From positions 1 to 12,426 of the forward strand of contig JALOBN010000064.1 of the NCBI GenBank assembly GCA_023228245.1: a DNA stretch of 12,426 bases. The letters are read 5' to 3'. The position numbers were made by a program, and so were the translations under genes. The stretch is from Candidatus Pacearchaeota archaeon. GTDB taxonomy: Archaea; Nanoarchaeota; Nanoarchaeia; Pacearchaeales; GW2011-AR1. The notes beneath the pieces are model-generated. The model was not told the origin of the DNA, searched no databases, and was given only the letters and a program-made list of their open reading frames with translations. How positions within the stretch are numbered: position 1 is the first letter of the stretch; the number at the start of each line of letters is the position of its first letter. Positions 6,861-12,426 of this stretch are shown in pieces.

Positions 6861-6993
6861 GATCTATAAATGGCCTCCCTTTATTTTCAATAAAGACCAT
6901 TATTGTATCCTTGATTCCTACCATGCGTGTACCAGACCTAATGAGACAATTGTCTAAATCGAGGATAACATTGCCTTTCTCGATAACATAAAC
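6850..6993 (-). pseudogene. Remnant reading frame resembling the N-terminus of a HAD-IIA (NagD-like) phosphatase
   Basis: Between the two methyltransferase genes a third frame, open from just after a TAG to a stop at 6850, reads VILDLDNCLI, then RSGTRMVG, then IKDTIMVFIENKGRPFI. In HAD-IIA phosphatases the nucleophile motif DxD is followed at fixed distance by (P/V)G, a helix and KG(K/R)P, then a TNN motif. The first D-to-G spacing here equals that in NagD-like proteins. Skipping one base (6864) would carry the frame into MMLSTNDYRSS, the start of the methyltransferase, where TND sits at the expected place of TNN. There is no usable start codon ahead of the DxD motif, and the first 40 bases overlap the upstream gene's end. 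The alternative is a decayed epimerase tail, since GTR..G..DTI also matches the end of the epimerase at 7805-8800. Chance cannot be excluded. Confidence 0.35.
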
Positions 6994-7814
6994 CTATGAT
7001 GCGCCCACAGAGCCTTGAGGAAAGTAGGTAATGGACTATATTCGACTAGCATAAATTTATTGATTTTTTCTAGAAACATAGGGTCCTTTCCCATATAGTA
7101 TTCCATTATGCTCCAGTGCCAGCCTTCATCAGTGATCTTCTCTGATGCCCCGTTCAGCCCTATCCTCATGAACAGGTCCCGGATTGGCATTGCCGTATCG
7201 GGCCATGGGGGCACGTCGAACACACCCCTCTCAATCACATCCATTCCGCGGTCTCTGAGAATCTGATTTATTAGTTCGATATTTAGCCATTCCTCATGAA
7301 CATCATTAAATAGATCCTTATCAATCGCATATTTTCTCAGGTAATACCCGACCTGTTTTGTGTTCTGCACAGAAATGAATACATATTTCGATGATACCCT
7401 TACCATCTCCCTTATTAGCTGTGGAGCATCTTTTAGATGCCAAAGTGCGGCAAAGTTCCAGACAAAATCGAATGATTCATCATTAAAGGGAATGGACGAA
7501 AAATCATTGACATAATGAACTTCAACGTTCTTCCCCAGTTTCATTAAATCCCATTTCCTCTCGATCTCTTCGACCCGTTCTTTATTATTATCAACTAAAG
7601 TGAGTTTGCATCCCCTTTTTGCAAATTGAATACTATTGATGCCCGTTATCCCGGCCATTCCATAGACAGGTACCTCCAAGACATTTTTGATCTTGTATTT
7701 ATCTATTATCCGGTCAAATAGGTTATTTATCACCACTCGCTCATAGACAGTTCCAAGGCCTTCATTGAAATTATTGTTATACTTCTTCCATGAATCATCC
7801 ATGTCTATAGCCAT
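6954..7814 (-). CDS. SAM-dependent methyltransferase-like protein with atypical motif I
   Basis: 286 residues. A methyltransferase core is visible at about 40-150: a glycine-rich strand-loop VLEVPVYGMAGITG (45-58), the acidic LVDNN (73-77) that would bind the SAM ribose, VNDFSSIPF (102-110), and FDFVWNFAALWHLKD (115-129), equivalent to the 'FDhVhhhxxLhHh' strand. The loop is longer than the usual E/DxGxGxG and lacks its first glycine, so SAM binding is likely but not certain. The C-terminal half (about 190-286) is specific to this protein, with WPDTAMPIRDLFMRIGL and a WHWSIMEYYMG region. Its ATG overlaps the end of the epimerase gene by 10 bases; a second Met at codon 5 is an alternative start. 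It probably modifies a sugar or lipid-linked intermediate made by the same operon. It is not closely similar to the next methyltransferase. Confidence 0.72.
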   Translation of the reverse strand: MAIDMDDSWKKYNNNFNEGLGTVYERVVINNLFDRIIDKYKIKNVLEVPVYGMAGITGINSIQFAKRGCKLTLVDNNKERVEEIERKWDLMKLGKNVEVHYVNDFSSIPFNDESFDFVWNFAALWHLKDAPQLIREMVRVSSKYVFISVQNTKQVGYYLRKYAIDKDLFNDVHEEWLNIELINQILRDRGMDVIERGVFDVPPWPDTAMPIRDLFMRIGLNGASEKITDEGWHWSIMEYYMGKDPMFLEKINKFMLVEYSPLPTFLKALWAHHRFMLSRKAMLSSI

Positions 7815-8800
7815 CCATTATTTGTATAAAATCTAATTGTATCCGCAACTCCTTCTCTGGTCCCAACATAAGGCGAATAGCCCAATTCCTCTTTTGCTCG
7901 TGAGATGCTGTAGAACCGGTTCTTAGATAATAGACCAACTTTAGCGGAGGTCACAAGTGGCTCGGAACTTGGCCTGAGGAACTTATATACTGATTCACAG
8001 CCCATACCTGCGACCTTGGCAAGGATAAGGGGTATCTTCACGGTTGGGATTTTAGCATTCATGGACCCTGCAATAATAGAAGCTAAATCATTGATGGTTA
8101 TTGGGCACTCATCTGCAATTATATACGTTCTGCCCTTCGAACGTGGGTTGTTTTCAGCAAGCATAAAACCGGATACCAAATTTTTTATACTCACTAAATG
8201 CATGTAATTGTTGCCATTACCGATAACCCTGAACCTGCCGGCCTTTATGAGCTTTGCCAAATTAAGAATAAAACCGCTTTTATCATTGCCATAGGTAATC
8301 ACCGGACGAATAATCGTTCCATTTAATCCTCTACTATTGCAGTAGCTTTGAACCAGCTTTTCAGCTTCAAGTTTTGTAATATGGTATTTTCCAGTCGCCC
8401 TACATGGCGTATCCTCATCCGCTGGTGGCTGAGCCCACCATCCTATGACCCCGACAGAACTGCAATAAACAAATTTATTGATATTTCTTTTAATGGATGC
8501 ATCTAACAGGTTTTGGGTTCCCCCTACATTAACGCGCCTATAAGTCTCATAATCTATGCTGTTCAGCTCACCCCTAATCGCGGCCAAATGGTATACGATA
8601 TCAATATTCTCGGCAGCCTTCATCACCGAATCTGCATCGCTCACATCCCCAAAGGTCAGGTCTACACCAAGCCCCCGAAGATAGGTGCTGTCACTGTTCA
8701 TTCTCACAAGGCATCTTACGTTATTTCCCTTTTCTACCAATGACCTTGCCATGTTCTGCCCGATAAATCCGGTAGCACCCGTTAATAATATATTACTCAT
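7805..8800 (-). CDS. NAD-dependent epimerase/dehydratase (extended SDR)
   Basis: 331 residues, the normal length for extended short-chain dehydrogenases that epimerise, dehydrate or reduce nucleotide sugars. Seen in the sequence: the NAD(P)-binding TGATGFIG (7-14), D52 in FGDVSDA, HLAA (71-74), CSSVGVIG (113-120) with the active-site Ser, Y139 and K143 of YxxxK, and RPVITYG (165-171). The C-terminal ELGYSP...GVADTI pattern is also typical. It probably makes an activated sugar for the glycosyltransferases around it, although some relatives act on lipids or sterols, so the exact substrate is open. It starts 4 bases after the radical SAM gene, with an AGGT about 11 bases ahead of ATG, and its 3' end overlaps the next gene by 10 bases. 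Confidence 0.9.
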   Translation of the reverse strand: MSNILLTGATGFIGQNMARSLVEKGNNVRCLVRMNSDSTYLRGLGVDLTFGDVSDADSVMKAAENIDIVYHLAAIRGELNSIDYETYRRVNVGGTQNLLDASIKRNINKFVYCSSVGVIGWWAQPPADEDTPCRATGKYHITKLEAEKLVQSYCNSRGLNGTIIRPVITYGNDKSGFILNLAKLIKAGRFRVIGNGNNYMHLVSIKNLVSGFMLAENNPRSKGRTYIIADECPITINDLASIIAGSMNAKIPTVKIPLILAKVAGMGCESVYKFLRPSSEPLVTSAKVGLLSKNRFYSISRAKEELGYSPYVGTREGVADTIRFYTNNGWL

Positions 8801-8804
8801 AAGC

Positions 8805-9893
8805 TTATATTACCTGCTTGATTCCCACTTTTACAGATGTGCCAAGATCGCATAGCATATTCGTATAAGACGCATTTGCCATGGGGCAATAACATTTGCC
8901 CTCTTTGGCGCCCTTCCTGGCCAGCTCAGCTTTTTCACTAAACCAGATTTTAGCGAAGTCATAATCCGCATCACGTAGATTGCCCAGAGGATCTGCTTTT
9001 ATGCAGCACTGCCATACATCGCCGTCTGGCGATATATGGGCCGATGCGAACCCAGCATAACAGGGAATGATCTGCCTTTTTTCCTTTAGAGTATTCTTTA
9101 CTAATTGGTAATATTCTAATCGTAACCCTTGAGTTAGCTTAGATATGCCTGAAAACTTCTCTTTCTTAAGCTCGGACGATAAGAAATCTATAGCCTTCGA
9201 GTAGTCTTCGTACGTTGGAGTAATATTTTTCCCAATGGTATCCAGCTCTACGCGCTCTTCGGCTATTTCTGTAATATATTTAATAGATTTATCACTATTC
9301 AAATCGCAAAAATATTTATAGATATTAGCGATTTCATTAACGTTGAATTTTGAAATAACCGTGTGAATGCCAAACTCAAGATTTGCTATATCCAGTGCCT
9401 TTATGCCCTCATATGTTCTCATTGATTTTTCAAAATTACCTTTAATACCCCGGATCTCATCATGCTTGCCCTCAATTCCATCGATGGATAAGTTAATAAC
9501 AATCTGAGTATCCGGACATGTCTTCGCAATCTCCGACACCATTTCGGGTATTTTATTATACAATAGGCCGTTGGTAGGTATTGTGATTATCGACGGCTTG
9601 CATCGAAGATAGGCACTTTGGCAGATCTCAGTTAGGTCTTGCCTTAAGAATGGCTCACCTCCGCTCATGACAAACATAAAAGGATTATGCCCAAGAGATG
9701 AAAATGTTTTATCAAATTCGTCTATCGAAAATTCATTCGCCTTCTTTTTCCATACATTGCAGGTCTTGCATCGAGAGTTGCAAGAATAGGTGACGCTTAT
9801 GGTGAGACTTATAGGTAATGCACTAGGATGACCTAGCGCCCTGAATAACTTATATTGAATAATCTTAGGGAGCAAATGCGATTTCTGGTTCAT
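8805..9893 (-). CDS. Radical SAM protein with SPASM-like C-terminal domain
   Basis: 362 residues from the chosen start. The radical SAM core has C38, C42 and C45 in CNSRCKTC, which hold the [4Fe-4S] cluster and SAM, then MSGGEPF (76-82), the glycine-rich SAM contact, and LSIDG further on. The C-terminus has CYAGFASAHISPDGDVWQCC, LGNL, a W and R region, and CYC...C, matching the SPASM type that binds extra clusters. Such enzymes modify peptides or small molecules by radical chemistry; those in glycan loci are mostly uncharacterised. The ATG at 9893 is preferred because it forms an ATGA overlap with the upstream stop and has AAGGAG eight bases ahead. An in-frame ATG at 9929 would add 12 residues and deepen the overlap to 40 bases. 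Confidence 0.88.
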   Translation of the reverse strand: MNQKSHLLPKIIQYKLFRALGHPSALPISLTISVTYSCNSRCKTCNVWKKKANEFSIDEFDKTFSSLGHNPFMFVMSGGEPFLRQDLTEICQSAYLRCKPSIITIPTNGLLYNKIPEMVSEIAKTCPDTQIVINLSIDGIEGKHDEIRGIKGNFEKSMRTYEGIKALDIANLEFGIHTVISKFNVNEIANIYKYFCDLNSDKSIKYITEIAEERVELDTIGKNITPTYEDYSKAIDFLSSELKKEKFSGISKLTQGLRLEYYQLVKNTLKEKRQIIPCYAGFASAHISPDGDVWQCCIKADPLGNLRDADYDFAKIWFSEKAELARKGAKEGKCYCPMANASYTNMLCDLGTSVKVGIKQVI

Positions 9894-10777
9894 TCGTTTA
9901 ACTCCTTGGTGGTCTTCAAAATATCCCATTTGTAAGGATTTCTTTTTTTAATATAGAAATCATAAGTCCCTAAAACCCTAGCCAAAATCTCCAAGGTCAT
10001 CGAGCCAAAAGCAAAAAGGAGTTCTTTTGCGGTTAAATCCAAGTTTCTCGTCAAGAAAATTACTTTCCCAATGCCAAGAGATGATACCGCGTAGCCAGTA
10101 TTTTTCTTGAGAGCCAAGTGCCCAGCATAGTTGCGCCTCCTCTGATTCAGGAACTCGCCAATATCTTCTGGCCCCCTATTATAAAGCCGTGCGTTTTCTG
10201 AGTACTTTAGCTTCAAACCATGCTTCTCCATTGCGAACTCAATATATGCCTCATCCATGGCTGTATCTTTGGGAATCGACTTCAAAATGTTCCGGAAAGC
10301 GATCAATTCGCCAAATCTTGGATTTACTAGAGATAACTGATGAAGCAACTCCCATTGAAGCTGCACAGTGAATCCTAAAAAGGTTTTCCTGTCATTCACT
10401 GGCATGGAATGCCCCCCAGTCATACCTATGGAAGGATCTACAAAGGGCTCGACTAATTTTTCAATGGTATCTTCTTCGGGAAGGGTGTCGCCGCTCTGTA
10501 GCACTAGAACTTCGGATGAAGCATTGCCCAAGAAGAGATTTATCGCTGATGCTTTTCCTTCTCGATTTTCTTGAGTAATTAATTTCACACGAGGATCTAT
10601 TTTGGCATAATTTTTTACAATACTATTAGTATTATCAGTGGAACCTGATGAGATGACGTAGATATCGGAAATACGGACGATATTTGTCTTCTGCGATAGA
10701 AGCATCTCCAGCAATTTGCCGATATTTTTTCCTTCATTATAAACACATATTCCTATACTGGCATTAACCTGTTGCAA
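9890..10777 (-). CDS. Family 2 glycosyltransferase
   Basis: 295 residues. GT-A motifs in order: SIGICVYNEGKNI (7-19), ISSGSTDNT (42-50), ENREGKASAIN (70-80), QSGD at 94-97 as the metal/nucleotide-sugar DxD equivalent, TGGH at 120-123, DE at 175-176 where the catalytic base is expected, and QRRRNY (212-217), a variant of the (Q/R)xxRW acceptor motif of processive-type GT2 enzymes with N instead of W. The end (about 228-285) is hydrophobic or amphipathic and may touch the membrane. The start is TTG: an in-frame TGA lies three codons upstream and no ATG is available before the first motif. A weak AGGTG lies ahead of it, next to the upstream stop. Only 12 bases separate it from the DPM1-like gene, and it overlaps the radical SAM gene by ATGA. 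Donor and acceptor are unknown. Confidence 0.88.
   Translation of the reverse strand: MQQVNASIGICVYNEGKNIGKLLEMLLSQKTNIVRISDIYVISSGSTDNTNSIVKNYAKIDPRVKLITQENREGKASAINLFLGNASSEVLVLQSGDTLPEEDTIEKLVEPFVDPSIGMTGGHSMPVNDRKTFLGFTVQLQWELLHQLSLVNPRFGELIAFRNILKSIPKDTAMDEAYIEFAMEKHGLKLKYSENARLYNRGPEDIGEFLNQRRRNYAGHLALKKNTGYAVSSLGIGKVIFLTRNLDLTAKELLFAFGSMTLEILARVLGTYDFYIKKRNPYKWDILKTTKELNE
9902..9907 (-). promoter_or_regulatory. Ribosome binding site fixing the radical SAM start
   Basis: AAGGAG on the minus strand ends eight bases before the ATG at 9893, inside the end of the upstream GT2 gene. With the ATGA stop-start overlap it favours 9893 over the upstream in-frame ATG at 9929, which has no comparable motif in a suitable position. 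Confidence 0.7.
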
Positions 10778-10789
10778 GATGGATCACAC

Positions 10790-11551
10790 CTATTCCATTT
10801 TCCGATACAATATATAAGCTAATTTGTTGGGTATCAATGGTGCTAGTGGCGATTTTTTTATTCTGAATCCAATTATAGATATTAGCATATTGATAGAGAC
10901 TTTACGCAAATTTAATTTAGAACCCTCTTTATATTCCCATTTAACTGGAACTTCCTTGATATGATATCCCCTTTCATGAACGATATATAATAGCTCAACA
11001 TCGAAAGACCAATCTGTTAATCCTAGATCGGTTATGATATCCTTAATAACCTCATTCTTGAAGAATTTTGCACCACATTGGGTATCATTGAAGGGCAATC
11101 CGAAGAGAATTTTTATAAGGAAGTTAAAGCCGCGGCTAGCAACAATTCTCAGGGGAGGTTCGTGCTTCATAACATTGGATCCACTAAGCCATCGGGAAGC
11201 AATTACACCATCACAACCACTAAGTTCATTCAGCAAGAGATGCAGATCATCTGCAGGTGTAGATCCATCGCTATCTACAAAACCGATTACTTTTCCAGTT
11301 GCAGCCTTAAATCCTTCGATCACTGCCCCACCTTTACCTAATCTCTTATCTGGATGGATGTGCTTAATGCATTTATATTTCTTTGATAACTCATCTACAA
11401 TTTGAGGTGTTCTATCACTGCAACCATCTGTAATTACCAAGACTTCAATATCGGAATAGCAACCGTTGAGAAAATGAGCATAATTTCGTACAGTCTCCTC
11501 AACCCGCAGCTCCTCATTATATGCAGGTATTATTATAGATAATTCATACGT
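10790..11551 (-). CDS. Dolichyl-phosphate sugar synthase-like GT2 (DPM1/ALG5 type), non-canonical start
   Basis: The conserved GT2 N-terminus ELSIIIPAYNEE is encoded from 11545 downward, followed by ITDGCSDRT, GKGGAVIEGF, the DxD motif in FVDSDGST, NDTQCGAKFF, and WSFDVELLYIVHERGY with KEVPVKW. These blocks are typical of enzymes moving mannose or glucose from a nucleotide sugar to a polyprenyl (dolichyl) phosphate on the cytoplasmic face. A conventional start exists only at TTG 11440, which would delete the essential first strand, so I place the start at ACG 11551, six bases after GGAGGAGGG. That gives about 253 residues, normal for the family. Between the upstream in-frame TAA and the first motif there is no ATG, GTG or TTG, so the true start is unproven. 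The gene overlaps the flippase gene by about 19 bases. Confidence 0.85.
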   Translation of the reverse strand, partial: TYELSIIIPAYNEELRVEETVRNYAHFLNGCYSDIEVLVITDGCSDRTPQIVDELSKKYKCIKHIHPDKRLGKGGAVIEGFKAATGKVIGFVDSDGSTPADDLHLLLNELSGCDGVIASRWLSGSNVMKHEPPLRIVASRGFNFLIKILFGLPFNDTQCGAKFFKNEVIKDIITDLGLTDWSFDVELLYIVHERGYHIKEVPVKWEYKEGSKLNLRKVSINMLISIIGFRIKKSPLAPLIPNKLAYILYRKME

Positions 11552-12426
11552 AGAGATCCCTCCTCCGACAAAATGACATATCCATAGCTCACAATAAGCA
11601 AAACTAAATTAACTACTAATAGTACCTGTATTATGTTTATTGGGCTGGCATGAGATACGGCCATAGAAATTAGCTCAGCGAGTGTAAAAAAAAGAAGGAT
11701 ATACGAATAACGAAGATTATTTGTTGCTAAGCAATACTGGGCAATTACCCATATAAGCGACACAAAGAACATAAGGGCCACATATAATCTTACAATAGGG
11801 ATGGAATTTAAGTAATCTTCGCCAAAGATTACGACGATTAGCCTTGGAAAAACTATGAATGACCCTGCGGCTAGACCGGAGAGGATTCCCGAATAGATTA
11901 AACATTTATTGAGCAGATGCCTCGTCGTTACCTCAAGAGTATGCATCTTCGATGCTTTCGGGAACATCACTGCATACAACGAACTGGGTAAGAACAGGAC
12001 AATCTTTCCTATAACTGATGCTGCTGCATACAGCCCTGCATCGAAATTTGTAAAGAAGTGTTTTGAGAGTATTACATCTACATTGGATGGTACGGCTAAG
12101 CATATCATCACAATCACCGCAGGAACGGAATAATAATACAAACTTTTAAATTTAAAATTATAATTTATTTTATTGTTATTTATATATGATTTTAAGAGTA
12201 TAAGCGACGAGAGAAAAGCAATTGCCAATCCTAAGGTTACTGCACCAATAGCCCCAGATATGCCATAGCCGAGGCTGACAAGAGTTATTCCAAGCAATAA
12301 TTTCGGTAAGAACGTTAAAACACCAATTAAGGAGAGCGATTTAAACTTCTGCAATCCTTGTAGAGTTCCCAGGGTGATCGGCAACAGAAGCGAAAAAGTC
12401 ACAACAGTTCCTAAAATTATTACGCC
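11533..12426 (-). CDS. Polysaccharide flippase (MOP/Wzx family), N-terminus outside window
   Basis: The frame is open to the right edge. GTG 12402 is a possible codon to start from, but eight more codons continue upstream (GVIILGTV) and the family is usually 400-480 residues, so about a third is missing. The visible 297 residues contain around nine hydrophobic segments. Characteristic parts are LQGLQKFKSLSLIG near the start and the stretch NVDVILSKHFF...GLYAAASVIGKI followed by MFPKASK, typical of polysaccharide-export flippases that move lipid-linked oligosaccharides to the outer face. The loop FGEDYLNSIPIVRLY also fits. It ends MNYL at 11533, overlapping the DPM1-like gene. It is the first visible gene of the minus-strand operon. 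Confidence 0.88.
   Translation of the reverse strand, partial: GVIILGTVVTFSLLLPITLGTLQGLQKFKSLSLIGVLTFLPKLLLGITLVSLGYGISGAIGAVTLGLAIAFLSSLILLKSYINNNKINYNFKFKSLYYYSVPAVIVMICLAVPSNVDVILSKHFFTNFDAGLYAAASVIGKIVLFLPSSLYAVMFPKASKMHTLEVTTRHLLNKCLIYSGILSGLAAGSFIVFPRLIVVIFGEDYLNSIPIVRLYVALMFFVSLIWVIAQYCLATNNLRYSYILLFFTLAELISMAVSHASPINIIQVLLVVNLVLLIVSYGYVILSEEGSLRMNYL
11558..11566 (-). promoter_or_regulatory. Strong Shine-Dalgarno sequence before the DPM1-like gene
   Basis: GGAGGAGGG on the minus strand, within the last codons of the flippase gene. It lies six bases before an in-frame ACG (11551) and ten bases before an ATG (11547) that is in the flippase frame and meets a stop after four codons. Its strength supports initiation here rather than at the distant TTG 11440. 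Confidence 0.6.

Noticed and set aside
6072..7814. The two adjacent methyltransferases as a recent tandem duplication
   Set aside because: Motif I, the N-terminal region and the C-terminal halves differ strongly; they share only the general class I methyltransferase pattern.
8805..9929. Radical SAM protein starting at ATG 9929
   Set aside because: ATG 9893 forms an ATGA overlap with the upstream stop and has AAGGAG at ideal spacing; the extra 12 residues show no conserved feature.
11078..11405. Plus-strand frames opposite the DPM1-like gene
   Set aside because: They are antisense to a gene with many conserved GT2 motifs and have no recognisable domain.
10790..11440. DPM1-like protein starting at TTG 11440 (216 residues)
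   Set aside because: This would remove the conserved SIIIPAYNEE strand that is encoded in the same frame upstream.

Overview
This window is a polysaccharide or protein-glycan biosynthesis locus, most likely from an archaeon. The support is a dolichyl-phosphate-sugar-synthase-type glycosyltransferase, a flippase, a large membrane glycosyltransferase-like protein with sequon-rich exported domains, AT-rich intergenic regions with short oligo-T tracts, and tightly overlapping genes with GGAG-type ribosome binding sites. The C-terminal module, with its GC(E/T)(K/R)PS and RCLS signatures, resembles sequences I associate with methanogens of the Methanothrix/Methanosarcinales group. That placement is from memory and is tentative. 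There are no rRNA, tRNA, CRISPR or transposase signals.

Layout. The left arm (1-3372, plus strand) holds the end of a coiled-coil protein cut by the window edge, then, with an ATGA overlap, a 702-residue two-domain glycosyltransferase (GT2 plus GT4). A short convergent gap (3373-3429) carries a hairpin and an oligo-T tract. The right arm (3430-12426, minus strand) is one long run of eight genes. In transcription order they are: flippase (cut by the right edge), DPM1-like GT2, second GT2, radical SAM/SPASM protein, NAD-dependent epimerase/dehydratase, SAM methyltransferase, second SAM methyltransferase, and an 859-residue membrane protein. Neighbours mostly overlap or lie within about 12 bases. 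The exceptions are a 93-base gap at 6861-6953, which holds what looks like a broken gene, and a 62-base gap at 6010-6071.

How the genes may work together (inference). The DPM1-like enzyme would load a sugar onto a polyprenyl phosphate carrier. The GT2 and GT4 enzymes would extend a glycan with nucleotide sugars shaped by the epimerase/dehydratase. The methyltransferases and perhaps the radical SAM protein would decorate it. The flippase would move the lipid-linked glycan across the membrane, and the 859-residue protein could act on the outer face. The glycan structure cannot be read from the sequence.

The most unusual points are these. A module of about 125 residues is shared between the convergent gene arms; it is in tandem A-B-A-B order in the membrane protein but B-A in the coiled-coil protein. 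N-glycosylation sequons are strongly concentrated in the membrane-protein copies. Base composition shifts sharply where the tandem modules begin. Two in-frame minisatellites (84 and 18 bases) lie in one gene. The DPM1-like gene has no ATG, GTG or TTG start that would include its N-terminal motif. A HAD-phosphatase-like fragment is buried between the two methyltransferase genes.
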